DNA from: Hymenobacter psychrophilus
GTDB lineage: Bacteria > Bacteroidota > Bacteroidia > Cytophagales > Hymenobacteraceae
Length of the DNA: 64,000 nucleotides
Reading direction: 5' to 3'
Assembly: GCF_900107135.1 (NCBI RefSeq)
Contig: NZ_FNOV01000010.1
Span: forward strand, 124,001 to 188,000
Shown here: in pieces, positions 8,529 through 17,244 of the stretch
Numbering within the stretch: position 1 is the stretch's first letter
Layout: every line of letters starts with the position of its first letter
Notes under the pieces: generated by a model
The model's input: the letters and a program-made list of their open reading frames with translations, nothing else
Told to the model about the DNA's origin: nothing
Databases searched by the model: none
Made by a program: the position numbers and the translations under genes

Positions 8529-9371
8529 TCAATCCAAGCCGATGTCCTGGGTGGCCAGCAGCAGCACCGGCACCGTAGTGTGCCGTAGCACTTCATCAAT
8601 CACACTCCCACCGAATAGCTTAGTTAGCCAGCCGTGGCCAGGCTCGAGCAGCACCAGCATGTCGGCCGCCAATTCCACTACCGCCTGCCGCAGGCCCGCG
8701 GCAGGCGCTTTGGCCACCACCCGGTGCAGGCTGGTACCGGCCAGGGCCGGAATCAGGCCACTTTCGCGGGCCGCCGCGAAGCCGTGCTGACCGCCGATGG
8801 GCTCGTTGGGCTGGGCGACGGTGGTCGGCACAATGGTAACGCCCAGCGCCGTCAGCAGCGGGCGCAGGGCCAGGGCTTCGGGCGTGAAGGTGAAGGATTG
8901 GTCGCGCACGGCCAGGGCCAGGCAGCGCGGTGGGCGCAGGGCCGCCGTAGGCAAATACTGGGGTACCATCAGCAGCGGGTAGCCCGTTTCGTGGGCCAGT
9001 GGTAGGGCCCGGTTGCTGAGCCATTCGTCCAGCAGGCCGTCGGTAGTCGTGAGGCCGGCCACCACCAGCAGCGGCCGATGCTGCTCCAGGGCTTGCGCCA
9101 TAGCCTCGTCCCAGCGGCTGGCCATAACGGTCGCCGTGGCGGGCACGGGCATGGCGGCGGCCACTTCCTCCAGCGCGTGGCGCTGCTCCAGCATATTGGC
9201 GGCCTCGGTGGTGCGCAGGGCCCGGCCTACCCGTGAGTTGAGGGGCAGCGTAGGCGACACGTGCAGCAGGTGTAGCTCGGCCCCCAGCGGGGCAGCCAGC
9301 ACGGCGGCATAAGCGCAGGCCCGCTCGGCGGCGGGCGAAGAATCGGTGAGAACAAGTAGGTTGGGTTTCAT
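8529..9371 (-). CDS. Universal stress protein (two-domain UspA type)
   Basis: 280 residues with two Usp-like halves. The first begins KPNLLVLTDSSPAAERACAYAAVLAAPLGAELHLLHV, and the second ends with a FGGSVIDEVLRHTTVPVLLL motif, the family's G-S-V...P-V-L-L signature. Such proteins bind nucleotides or act as stress sensors in the cytoplasm. Their exact role varies and is not shown here. It is one of three consecutive paralogues in the same direction (7408, 8529, 9409), with a palindromic repeat after it. The start at 9371 gives a natural N-terminus. Confidence 0.85.
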   Translation of the reverse strand: MKPNLLVLTDSSPAAERACAYAAVLAAPLGAELHLLHVSPTLPLNSRVGRALRTTEAANMLEQRHALEEVAAAMPVPATATVMASRWDEAMAQALEQHRPLLVVAGLTTTDGLLDEWLSNRALPLAHETGYPLLMVPQYLPTAALRPPRCLALAVRDQSFTFTPEALALRPLLTALGVTIVPTTVAQPNEPIGGQHGFAAARESGLIPALAGTSLHRVVAKAPAAGLRQAVVELAADMLVLLEPGHGWLTKLFGGSVIDEVLRHTTVPVLLLATQDIGLD

Positions 9372-9408
9372 GGCAGGTGCTTAATTGAATGGGTAAAATA
9401 CTGGCAGG

Positions 9409-10227
9409 CTAATCCTGGGCGGGCAGCAAGAGTAGCGGTACGGAGCTCTGTTCGATGAGCTGGGCCGTGACGCTGCGGTGAAACAGGCTGCCGATAAGGC
9501 TATGGTGGCGGGCCACCACTACCAGCAGGTCGGCTTCCTGGCGGGCGGCTTCGGCCAGTACGCCGCCTACTACCGAGGGGCTCGCCACCTCAGAAAGCCG
9601 ACCGAGGGCCAGTCGGTCGGCCAAGTTGTTGGCGACCACGGTTTCCAGAATGGTTTCGGCCCCTAGGCGGGCGTGGCTGCTGTCGGCCACCCTAACCACG
9701 TTCAGCGTGCCGCCCGAAATCCCCAGCAACTGTCCAATTACGTCTTGGTACTGATGTAGTGCGAAGGGTTGCCCATCCACGGCCAGCAGCATGCGGTGGG
9801 GCGGGGCGGGCGGCCAGTCGAGCGACGGCAGCAGCAGCAGCGGGTAAGGCACGGTGCTGAGCAGGGTCCGGGCCGTGCGGGTCATCACTTCCACGGGCGT
9901 ACTGGCCCCGCCGGGCCGGCCCAGCACCAGCAGCAGCGGGTTGTGCTGGCGGATGGCGGCACCCACGGCTTCGGGCAGTTCCCGCTCCGACACGAGCACT
10001 TGCGTAGGTACGGGCTGCTCATCGGCCAGCTTTTGCAAGGCCTGATCGGTGGCCTGGGGGCCGACGGGCGTGTAGGCAACATCATTCACCGGGGCCAGCA
10101 GCGCATCGTAGCGGGCGTGCAGCAGCACGAGCCGGGCCCCCAACGGCAGGGCCAGGCCGGCCGCGTAGGATAGGGCACTGTTGGCGACGGCGTGAAAATC
10201 GGTTAGTACAACCAGGGGGGAAGCCAT
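9409..10227 (-). CDS. Universal stress protein (two-domain UspA type)
   Basis: 272 residues: MASPLVVLTDFHAVANSALSYAAGLA at the start, ARLVLLHA after the first helix, and a C-terminal half ending LIGSLFHRSVTAQLIEQSSVPLLLL, a classic Usp ending. It is the first gene of the three-gene Usp run, 37 bases before the next one, so the two are probably cotranscribed. Its position next to a decayed Acg-type nitroreductase suggests an old low-oxygen or redox stress module; that is inference from known neighbourhoods. Confidence 0.85.
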   Translation of the reverse strand: MASPLVVLTDFHAVANSALSYAAGLALPLGARLVLLHARYDALLAPVNDVAYTPVGPQATDQALQKLADEQPVPTQVLVSERELPEAVGAAIRQHNPLLLVLGRPGGASTPVEVMTRTARTLLSTVPYPLLLLPSLDWPPAPPHRMLLAVDGQPFALHQYQDVIGQLLGISGGTLNVVRVADSSHARLGAETILETVVANNLADRLALGRLSEVASPSVVGGVLAEAARQEADLLVVVARHHSLIGSLFHRSVTAQLIEQSSVPLLLLPAQD

Positions 10228-10335
10228 AAAGGAAGGAAAAAAGGTGGGCCGGCAACGAGCGGGCCTGCCGGCTGGCCGGTCGGGGTCGCCGCTGTTTTTT
10301 GGGGCGTTTCGGAGTCTCCGAGCGTGCCTGCTCGG

Positions 10336-10539
10336 CTAGTCGATGGCGGAGAAACGAGGCTGGCCGGTGTGGTAAGGCCCGCGGTCCAGCGTCATGCTCG
10401 CGTCGGCTTCTCGTTCCAACTGCTGGCTGGCCGGGTCCAGCGGGGGCAGAAACTCCGTCCGGCGCGGGGGCTGGGAACTCAGCGACTTTACCGGGTTGCG
10501 GCCCGGGGGCCGCCGGGATGCGGGAAGGGTGGTTTTCAT
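10336..10539 (-). CDS. Small hypothetical protein
   Basis: 67 residues starting MKTTLPASRRPPGRNPVKS, with a Pro/Arg-rich N-terminal half and an acidic C-terminal half (PASQQLEREADASMTLDRG...). The start at 10539 has a purine-rich stretch (rich in A/G on the coding strand) about 10 bases upstream. No family is recognised. It is predicted from length, codon pattern and orientation with the Usp genes, so it may not be real. Confidence 0.4.
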   Translation of the reverse strand: MKTTLPASRRPPGRNPVKSLSSQPPRRTEFLPPLDPASQQLEREADASMTLDRGPYHTGQPRFSAID

Positions 10540-10751
10540 AGTGCAGGGAGAAAGAGGAGGAAGGAAGCAGCAACCGGCCCGCAACAGGGTTAGCGACGGG
10601 CGCAACCGGGTGACGGCAGGTTCTGGTAAAGCTCCTCATTCATCGGCCGCATCCCCATGACAAGAATTCCCGCAACGGATGATATCTATCAACCCCTTAA
10701 ACAGTCGCTTCTCGCCCTGGCTGGGAAACCGTGCGCAGACGTTGTGGATAG

Positions 10752-10883
10752 CTGCTGCTGCTCCAGGATGCCAATCTGCTCATCCTGGCGCTCAATACGA
10801 TGATCGAGGTAGCCGAACAAGAACTCAAGATCCCGATCCGAAAAAGTCTGGCACCAAACGGTTTTCAAGCTGAGGAGCAATGA
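10752..10883 (+). pseudogene. IS3-family OrfA remnant
   Basis: The frame LLLLQDANLLILALNTMIEV, continuing AEQELKIPIRK, matches the C-terminal end of IS3-family OrfA (the usual ending is ALNTMI...IPIRKKSG). An in-frame TAG lies immediately before it, and the N-terminal helix-turn-helix half is absent. The A-run after IPIR has five A (normally six A and G at the programmed frameshift site), so the following residues are out of frame. Confidence 0.75.
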
Positions 10884-10893
10884 AATAGCACAG

Positions 10894-11796
10894 GTGAGCG
10901 TCGGGTCCCTGTGCCGACTGTTTGGTGTGAGCCGACAAGCCTTTTACTGCAAAGAGCAGTACGTGCAGCGAGTTCGTGGCCAGTCTCTCTTCGTACTGGA
11001 CTTGGTGCTGGCGTTACGGCGCGAAACCCCGGGCCTGGGCACGCGCAAGCTGCACATGTTACTGCAAATGCCTCTTGCGGAAAGCGGAACTAAAATGGGG
11101 TGGGACAGACTGCATCACCTCCTGCACGAACATGGCCTGCTGCTGCGTCGGGCGCGTCAAGTTCCTAAGACAACCAGTTCGCTGCACGGCCTGCGAAAAT
11201 AGCCTAACCTGTTGCGAGATAAGACCATCACGTGCTTGTGTGTTGGACTAGGCTTTGGCTATCTGTCCTTGATCACAGATGCCTACTCCAAGATGATCAG
11301 GGGCTATTGTCTGCATCCCCTGCTGACGGCTGAATGATCCCGCAAGGCCTTGGACATGGCATTAGGCCAGCGCGAAAATAGCCAGGAGCTTGTGCATCAC
11401 TCGGACCGGAGAAGTCAGTACGGCAGTTTCCAGTACGTGCAAAAGCTGCGACAAGCCGGCATCACCATTAGCCTGACGGAAAATGGAGATCCATACGAGA
11501 ATGCCATTGCCGAGCGAGTCAATGGCATCTTGAAAATTGACTTTCGCCTGAACCGGGTCTTCCATACAGTTGAAGAAGCGCAACGGGCAGTCGAAGCGAG
11601 TATCCGCAATTACGACCACCTGCGGCCTCACATGAGCTGCGGGTATTTGACACCGACCGCGGCCCACGCCTGCACCGAGCCATTGCAGCAGCTTTGGAAG
11701 CCGAAAGTATATTCGCCCTGTAAAGCGGCCATAGTCGAAGAAGACTATAAGGAGCCGTATTTAGCAACCGTGACAACCTTTCCTCAAGACTACTAA
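10894..11796 (+). pseudogene. IS3-family OrfB (transposase) with two in-frame stops and a deletion
   Basis: A single frame carries SLCRLFGVSRQAFY, then HLLHEHGLLLRRARQVPKTT, a TAG at 11200-11202, GYLSLITDAYSKMIRGY, a TGA at 11335-11337, and then LVHHSDRRSQYGS and ENGDPYENAIAERVNGILK. The last two blocks hold the second Asp and the Glu of the DDE catalytic triad. The block with the first Asp (WVxDITY) is missing between the two stops. The protein cannot be functional as it stands. Confidence 0.85.
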
Positions 11797-11985
11797 CGCA
11801 CCATCATCTCTCACCGAAAAATTGACAACTTTTTTCCAGGATCGGACAAACGGTCAACGCTTTTCAGGACGGGTCACATCAATTCACTTCAGAAAGCACA
11901 AGCCTATCGAACGGACATAGGGTGGCCGGCGGCAGCAGGGTACATACGGTTCCGCCGCGCAAATTTACCCCGGAACTAGGCTCTT

Positions 11986-12015
11986 TGTAAGGTTTATGGC
12001 CTACCGGGCGACTAC
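11986..12015 (+). promoter_or_regulatory. ECF sigma promoter site A (before DUF2652 gene)
   Basis: TGTAAGG at 11986-11992, a 17-base spacer, then GACTAC at 12010-12015. The start codon of the DUF2652 gene is 54 bases further on. It matches six other sites in the window. Confidence 0.7.
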
Positions 12016-12069
12016 TGTGGCGGCCGGCCCCGGTTGGGGCGGCGGCGTTTTCTGCCAGCACCCTTTGCC

Positions 12070-12696
12070 ATGACTTATCCTACTTCCCTGCTGCTGCTTC
12101 CCGATATCAGCGGCTTTACCGCCTTCGTGCATGAAACGGCGCTGGAGCACAGTCAGTACATCATTTCGGGCCTGCTCGACACGCTTATCGAGGCCGATGC
12201 GCTGGACCTCACGGTGGCCGAAATTGAGGGCGATGCCGTGCTGTTTTACCAGGAGGGCCGCGTACCGTCGGCCGGGCAGGTGCTGGCGCAGGCCCACGCC
12301 TTCGGGGCTGCCTTCTACGCCTGGATTGACGCCTATATGCGCACCTGTGACTGCGGGTGCGCCGCCTGCCGCTCCGTGGCGCGGCTCTCGCTGAAAGTAG
12401 TGGCCCACGCCGGCCCGCTGGGCTTCACCACGGTGCGCCGGCAGCGCAAGCCGTTTGGCGAAACGGTGGTTGTGGCGCACCGCCTGCTTAAAAACAACAT
12501 TCCCGGCCACGAATACCTGCTGCTGACCGAGGCCGTGCTGGGCCGCCCGGCCCCCACGCTGGTCGCGCCGGGCCATGAGGCGCAGCGCGGCCAGGCCACC
12601 TACCCGGAGCTGGGCGAAATCCGGTTCGGGTACCTGCCGCTGCCCCGCCCGTTTCCTCCAACGAGCCCGGAGAAGGCAACCGGCGTTTACGTGTAG
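12070..12696 (+). CDS. DUF2652 domain protein (cyclase-like fold)
   Basis: 208 residues. The start LLLLPDISGFTAFVHETALEHSQYIISGLL is the typical DUF2652 opening, which resembles the metal-binding strand of class III nucleotide cyclases, followed by EIEGDAVLFYQ. A cysteine-rich segment CDCGCAAC sits near residue 97-104, and LSLKVVAHAGPLG follows. The family is usually thought not to be an active cyclase, and its function is unknown. The start at 12070 is 54 bases after promoter site A, while a longer frame from 12034 would begin close to the predicted transcript start. Confidence 0.8.
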   Translation: MTYPTSLLLLPDISGFTAFVHETALEHSQYIISGLLDTLIEADALDLTVAEIEGDAVLFYQEGRVPSAGQVLAQAHAFGAAFYAWIDAYMRTCDCGCAACRSVARLSLKVVAHAGPLGFTTVRRQRKPFGETVVVAHRLLKNNIPGHEYLLLTEAVLGRPAPTLVAPGHEAQRGQATYPELGEIRFGYLPLPRPFPPTSPEKATGVYV

Positions 12697-12798
12697 TAGC
12701 TGCCCTGGGCAAAGGCTGGCCGAAAGGAAACTCCGAATGGCAAATAGGGGTGAAAACCCAGTTAAGCAGCCGGGGGCCAGAGAAAAAATGCGCCCGGC

Positions 12799-12828
12799 TG
12801 TAAGGTTAGGGCCGAAGCCCCAGACTAC
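12799..12828 (+). promoter_or_regulatory. ECF sigma promoter site B (before DUF6789 gene)
   Basis: TGTAAGG at 12799-12805, a 17-base spacer, GACTAC at 12823-12828. The DUF6789 start codon follows at 12890. Confidence 0.7.
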
Positions 12829-12889
12829 CTCCCCGTCGCCGGAACAACCGGAGTCCGACACCCTACTTCCCCCTTCAACCCCAATTGCC

Positions 12890-13333
12890 ATGACGACTCC
12901 CGTAAAAATTCTCGTAGCCGGCCTGCTGGCCACTGGTGCCATGACCCTGCTAATGCTCATGGCCCCGATGATGGGCATGCCCCCCATGAACATCGGAGCC
13001 ATGCTCGGCGGCATGCTGGGCGCTTCGGCCACGGTGGGCTGGGTGATGCACTTTATGATTGGGGTTGTCTTCACGGCCGCTTACGCTTTCATTTTCAACC
13101 AGCGCCTGCCCATCAGCAGCCCCGTGGCGCGCGGCATGGCCTACGGCGTGCTGGTATTCGTGCTGGCCCAGGTGATGTTTGCCCTCATGCGGGCCATGGG
13201 CCTGATGCCCGCCGCCGGCGAGGGGATGCTGCTGGGGATGATGGGCAGCTTACTGGGCCACTTGTTGTTTGGCGCCGTGTTGGGCGGCTTTTTCAGCACC
13301 CAGCGCACGACCGTTGCGCACCCGCTGGCGTAG
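12890..13333 (+). CDS. DUF6789 family small membrane protein
   Basis: 147 residues, very rich in Met and Gly, with four membrane helices (about 6-24, 44-66, 84-106 and 113-133). The GWVMHFMIGVVFTAAYAFIF and LLGHLLFGAVLGGFF segments are typical of DUF6789. Function is unknown. The chosen start MTTPVKILVAG is the one placed just after promoter site B; longer in-frame extensions upstream would cross the promoter. It has its own site of the sigma-type promoter, so it is likely a member of the same regulon as the DUF2652 gene upstream. Confidence 0.75.
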   Translation: MTTPVKILVAGLLATGAMTLLMLMAPMMGMPPMNIGAMLGGMLGASATVGWVMHFMIGVVFTAAYAFIFNQRLPISSPVARGMAYGVLVFVLAQVMFALMRAMGLMPAAGEGMLLGMMGSLLGHLLFGAVLGGFFSTQRTTVAHPLA

Positions 13334-13550
13334 CCGCTTGGGCCAGGCCAACCGGGCCGGCAGCCACCCTACCCGGCTCCGAGGCGCGGCAGGGATGCCT
13401 GATTCATAATGCATTACCTTTTCATCGAGTGCCGGCCCATGCTTCACGGCCCCGCCCGGGCTGCTTTACTTGGCTGATAATCACCCTCAGCCGGTGAGAT
13501 GCTATATCCCAGGGCTGAGGCATTATCCATCCACTATTCCCCCTGAATCT

Positions 13551-14888
13551 ATGGCTCATTCCTTTCTGACCAACATCAAGCAGCACTTCGGCAGCGGTGG
13601 GTACGCCGGCGACGAATTCGGCGGGGCCGGCGGCACCGCCGGCCGGGGCCTGCCGAGCGGCAATGCCGGCAATTTTATGTTCGCCACGGGCATCGAGTGC
13701 TCGTATCCGACTATTGAACACGGCAAGGTGCGCCGCGACCTGCTCGAAGAGTGCGGGCACTACGAGCACTGGCAGAAGGACCTGCAGCTGGTGCAGGACC
13801 TGGGCCTGAAAGTGCTACGCTACGGGCTACCTTACCATAAAACGCACCTCGGGCCGGGGAAATACGACTGGGAGTTTGCCGACCTGGTGATGAACGAAAT
13901 GCTGCGCCTGGGCATCACACCCATCCTGGACTTGCTGCACTTTGGCGTGCCCGACTGGCTGGGCAATTTTCAGAATCCCGAGTTGCCCATCCACTTCGCC
14001 GACTACTGCGGGGCCGTGGCCGAGCGCTACCCCTGGGTGCGCTACTACACGCCGGTTAATGAAATCTACGTCACGGCCAAGTTCAGCGCCAAGGATGGCG
14101 TCTGGAACGAGCAGCTGAAGTCGGACGAGGCCTTCGTGACGGCCATTAAGCACCTAGTGGCGGCCTCCATTATGGGCAACCAACAGATTGCCCGGCGCCG
14201 CCCCGACTGCGTGATTGTGCAGAGCGAATCGGCCGAGTTTACCCACGAGATGCGGGCCGAGCGCACGCCCGAGGTGCAGCTCAACAATAAGCTGCGCTTC
14301 CTGGCCCTCGACTTGCTTTACGCCCATCATCCCGACGGCGAAGTGTGCACCTACCTGCGCAAAAACGGGATGAGCCAGAAGGAGTACGACTGGTTTATGG
14401 CCGGTGAGCCGCCGGGCTACCAGATTATGGGCAACGACTACTACGGCCGCAACGAGCAGATGATTCTGCCTAACGGCGAGGTCGTGACGGCCACCGATGT
14501 GCTGGGCTGGTTCAACATCACCTACGCGTACTACCTGCGCTACCGCAAGCCGGTGATGCACACCGAAACCAACGTCTTCGACGCCGAGCAGGCCCCCGCC
14601 TGGCTTTGGAAGCAGTGGGTGAATATTCTGCAGATGCGCAAGGCCGGCGTGCCGGTTCTAGGCTTTACGTGGTACTCGCTCATCGACCAGGTCGACTGGA
14701 ACATTGGCCTGGCCCGCAAGGAAGGTACCGTAAATGCCTGCGGCCTCTTCGACCTGAAGCGCAAGCCCCGGCCCGTGGCCGAGGCCTACCGCCAGCTGCT
14801 GCAGGAGTACGGCAATATCACCATTATTCCCCACGGCGAGCTGTTCGAGCAAACCGACCGCCCGGCCACGCTCAAAGTAGAAATCTAG
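13551..14888 (+). CDS. Family 1 glycoside hydrolase-like protein
   Basis: 445 residues with a GH1-type TIM barrel. FATGIECSYPTIEHG opens the barrel. A likely acid/base Glu is E171 in YYTPVNEIY (equivalent to the NEP motif), and a likely nucleophile is E339 in HTETN (equivalent to TENG). GLFDLKRKPRPVAEAYRQLL is the usual ending. Such enzymes hydrolyse beta-glycosides. The motifs are divergent, so the substrate is not predictable. The start MAHSFLTNIKQHFG at 13551 is preferred over a frame from 13470. Two flavodoxin-fold genes follow in the same direction with gaps of 45 and 103 bases, so the three may form an operon. Confidence 0.8.
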   Translation: MAHSFLTNIKQHFGSGGYAGDEFGGAGGTAGRGLPSGNAGNFMFATGIECSYPTIEHGKVRRDLLEECGHYEHWQKDLQLVQDLGLKVLRYGLPYHKTHLGPGKYDWEFADLVMNEMLRLGITPILDLLHFGVPDWLGNFQNPELPIHFADYCGAVAERYPWVRYYTPVNEIYVTAKFSAKDGVWNEQLKSDEAFVTAIKHLVAASIMGNQQIARRRPDCVIVQSESAEFTHEMRAERTPEVQLNNKLRFLALDLLYAHHPDGEVCTYLRKNGMSQKEYDWFMAGEPPGYQIMGNDYYGRNEQMILPNGEVVTATDVLGWFNITYAYYLRYRKPVMHTETNVFDAEQAPAWLWKQWVNILQMRKAGVPVLGFTWYSLIDQVDWNIGLARKEGTVNACGLFDLKRKPRPVAEAYRQLLQEYGNITIIPHGELFEQTDRPATLKVEI

Positions 14889-14933
14889 CGCTACGTACCC
14901 GCCTCTTTTCCTTCAACTTATCCCCGCGCTCCT

Positions 14934-15986
14934 ATGCCCACCCCCGCCGACCAGCCCACTGACCCTGCCGCGCCGCGCCGCCTGCGCGTGCTGCTTATTG
15001 CCGGCTCCAACCGCCGCGAGTACAACTGTCCCGGCGTGGACAGCAAGGCCCGCACCTTGCTCAACCGCCTGGCCGACCGCCTGCCCGCCACCTGGGACAT
15101 CGACACCGAAGACCTGGGCAACGTGTACGGCCGGCACAAAATCCAGAGCTGCAACGCCTGCGTGAGCACCAGCATGGCCCTGTGCGTGTGGCCCTGCAAC
15201 TGCTACGAGAAAGACAGCTCGCGCGAGCCCGACCTGATGTGGAACCTCGACCTCTACAGCCGCCTCGACCAGGCCGACGCCTGGTGCATCATCGGGCCGG
15301 TGAACTGGTACGGGCCCACGTCCACGCTCAAGCTCATGTTTGATAGGATGGTGTGCATGAACGGCGGCAACCCCGACGAAAGCCTTATCAACCACAAAAA
15401 CCCCGAAATGGCCATGGCCCTGGAGCATACCCCCGAATGGGAGCAGCTTAGCCTCAACCACCTGGAGGGCCGAACGGCCGCCTTTTTCTGCTACGGCGAC
15501 GGCGGTGGCGACGAGCTTGACGAGGCGGGCCGGCCCAAAATCCTGCGCCATAAAAGCTACTTCGACCCCGCGCAGGAGCCCTTCAAAAACATGCGCGACG
15601 CCTACGCGCCGCTGGTGTGGCAGTGCCGCTACGGCGGCGTGGAAGTGCCCGACCAGCTCTGGCAGTACGCCGAAACCGGTTACGGCAAAAAGTACTCCGA
15701 CGACCAGGCCGAGGATATGGTGCAGGACGACCCGTTTATGGCCCAATTCGACCAGTGGGCCGTGCATATCCGCGAGGCCGTGGAGGCCAAGGGGCCGGTG
15801 CAGCCCGGCCGCTACCGCGCCTACGGCCACGAGGCGCCCGGCCATCTCTGGGCCGACGTGAAGCTGGGCTGGCGCACGGCCCAAATGGCCCTGGGCGTGC
15901 CGCCCGCCGGCTCTTCGCCCGCCGCCCAGCAGGCGCTGGGCCTGAATCAGGACACACCCCTGCGGCCCGATTTGCCCAAAACCTGA
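14934..15986 (+). CDS. Flavodoxin-fold NAD(P)H-dependent FMN reductase
   Basis: 350 residues. After a Pro-rich start, RRLRVLLIAGSNRREYNCPG begins a flavodoxin-like fold with the phosphate-binding loop, and IIGPVNWYGPTSTLKLMFDR is the second flavin-binding motif of NADPH-dependent FMN reductases. C-terminal residues beyond about 220 are longer than in the typical 200-residue family members. Three cysteines lie close together (CNACVSTSMALCVWPCNCY). It is probably cotranscribed with the GH1-like gene and with the next flavodoxin gene. The substrate is unknown. Confidence 0.75.
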   Translation: MPTPADQPTDPAAPRRLRVLLIAGSNRREYNCPGVDSKARTLLNRLADRLPATWDIDTEDLGNVYGRHKIQSCNACVSTSMALCVWPCNCYEKDSSREPDLMWNLDLYSRLDQADAWCIIGPVNWYGPTSTLKLMFDRMVCMNGGNPDESLINHKNPEMAMALEHTPEWEQLSLNHLEGRTAAFFCYGDGGGDELDEAGRPKILRHKSYFDPAQEPFKNMRDAYAPLVWQCRYGGVEVPDQLWQYAETGYGKKYSDDQAEDMVQDDPFMAQFDQWAVHIREAVEAKGPVQPGRYRAYGHEAPGHLWADVKLGWRTAQMALGVPPAGSSPAAQQALGLNQDTPLRPDLPKT

Positions 15987-16089
15987 TTCCGGCAGCACCG
16001 CACCTGCCGCCTTGCTGACGCTCACTGCTGCAGTATATCAATCATTTACCCTGAATTCAATTTTTCAACAGCCACTTAATCCTTACCCG

Positions 16090-16800
16090 ATGAGTAAGCC
16101 CGATTTCGCTAACCTGACCGCCACGTTCGTCAACTGCACGCTCAAACCCTCGCCCCAAACCAGCAACACGCAGGGGCTGATGGACGTGGCCATTGGGATT
16201 ATGGAGCAGGAAAAGGTGCAAGTGAACCGGGTGCGGTTTGTCGACCACGACGTGCCCCCCGGCGTGCAGCCCGACATGAGCGAGCACGGCTGGCCCAAAG
16301 ACGAGTGGCCGGCTTTGTTTGACACCATCATCAAGTCCGATATCCTGGTGATTGGCTCGCCCATCTGGCTGGGCGAGAAGTCGTCGGTGGCCCAGCGGCT
16401 TATTGAGCGGCTCTACGGCATGAGCGGGCAGCTTAACGAGCGGGGGCAGTACCTGTATTACGGCAAGGTGGGCGGCTGTATCATCACGGGCAACGAGGAC
16501 GGCATCAAGCACTGCGCCATGGGCATGCTGTATTCCTTGCAGCACCTGGGCTACTCCATCCCACCGCAGGCCGACTGCGGCTGGATTGGCGAAGTGGGCC
16601 CCGGCCCCAGCTACCTCGACGAGGAAGCCCACGCCGCCGCCAACGACTTCACCAACCGCAACACCACCTTCATGACCTACAACCTGCTGCACCTGGCCAG
16701 TATGCTGAAGCAGCAAGGCGGCTACCCGGCCTACGGCAACTCCAAAAAAGACTGGACGACCGGCGAGCGGTGGGGCTTCCAAAACCCAGAATACCGGTAG
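16090..16800 (+). CDS. Flavodoxin family NAD(P)H-dependent oxidoreductase
   Basis: 236 residues. FVNCTLKPSPQTSNTQGLMD opens the flavodoxin fold with the phosphate loop, ILVIGSPIWLGEKSSVAQRLIERL is the second flavin contact region, and GCIITGNEDGIKHCAMGMLYSLQHLGY is the third. The enzyme would use FMN and NAD(P)H. It is the last gene of the GH1-like operon, and its end is marked by a 30-bp perfect hairpin shared with the convergent anti-sigma gene. The start MSKPDFANL at 16090 is preferred over a frame from 16012. Confidence 0.8.
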   Translation: MSKPDFANLTATFVNCTLKPSPQTSNTQGLMDVAIGIMEQEKVQVNRVRFVDHDVPPGVQPDMSEHGWPKDEWPALFDTIIKSDILVIGSPIWLGEKSSVAQRLIERLYGMSGQLNERGQYLYYGKVGGCIITGNEDGIKHCAMGMLYSLQHLGYSIPPQADCGWIGEVGPGPSYLDEEAHAAANDFTNRNTTFMTYNLLHLASMLKQQGGYPAYGNSKKDWTTGERWGFQNPEYR

Positions 16801-16805
16801 TATAG

Positions 16806-16883
16806 CTGGCCCTCGCTTAGCACAGAAAAGCGCTTCCAGCCCCATCAGGCCGAAAGCGCTTTTCTGTGCTAAGCGAGGGCCAG
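16806..16883. terminator. Bidirectional terminator, 30-bp perfect stem
   Basis: CTGGCCCTCGCTTAGCACAG continuing to AAGCGCTT (16806-16835) is exactly complementary to 16854-16883, with an 18-base loop. It sits between the ends of the plus-strand flavodoxin gene and the minus-strand anti-sigma gene. Confidence 0.8.
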
Positions 16884-16948
16884 TTGCCTATAGTTTAAGC
16901 AGTAATAGTCGCCCGAAAAGCGGCCTCGCCGCGGCCGCAACGCTGGTG

Positions 16949-17218
16949 TTATGGCGCTTCAGGGCCGCCGCTGTAGCCGCGCACCAGCTGCTCCAACCGG
17001 GCGCGGGTTTTGGCCGGCAGCTCTTCGGTAGAGGCCTCGGGCTGACCCAGGTGCTGGGCCAACTGCGCCACCAGCACAGTCTGGCGGGCATAGCGGCGGC
17101 ACAGCACGCACATGCTCAGGTGGGCCCACACGCTGGCGCGCTCGGTGGGCGAGAGGGGCAACTCGGCCCGCTTCTCGATGAGCAGGGTGGCTTCGTTGCA
17201 GTTGAATAAGGCTGACAT
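16949..17218 (-). CDS. Putative zinc-binding anti-sigma factor (HxxxCxxC)
   Basis: 89 residues. H33, C37 and C40 form an H-x3-C-x2-C motif (AHLSMCVLCRRY) like that of zinc-binding anti-sigma factors that sequester ECF sigma factors and release them on redox or metal stress. There is no membrane segment, so it would act in the cytoplasm. The gene follows the sigma gene by 26 bases in the same direction, as expected for a sigma/anti-sigma pair. The assignment rests on motif plus position; activity is inferred. Confidence 0.7.
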   Translation of the reverse strand: MSALFNCNEATLLIEKRAELPLSPTERASVWAHLSMCVLCRRYARQTVLVAQLAQHLGQPEASTEELPAKTRARLEQLVRGYSGGPEAP

Positions 17219-17244
17219 GATAATAGGCAAAGGATAAGAGGAGA

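Larger units (their letters stand above)
10752..11876 (+). mobile_element. Dead, 5'-truncated IS3-family insertion sequence
   Basis: Remnants of orfA and orfB of an IS3-family element are followed by a likely right terminal repeat, TTTCAGGACGGGTCA at 11862-11876. No matching left end (which would read TGACCCGTCCTGAAA) is found upstream, so the left part is lost. Both genes carry disabling changes. Codon use is less GC-rich than in neighbouring genes, consistent with acquired DNA. Confidence 0.8.

Noticed and set aside
10825-10850. Programmed frameshift site (A-run) in the IS element
   Set aside because: The run has five A rather than the six-A slippery site, and orfB downstream contains two stops, so a functional fusion is not supported.
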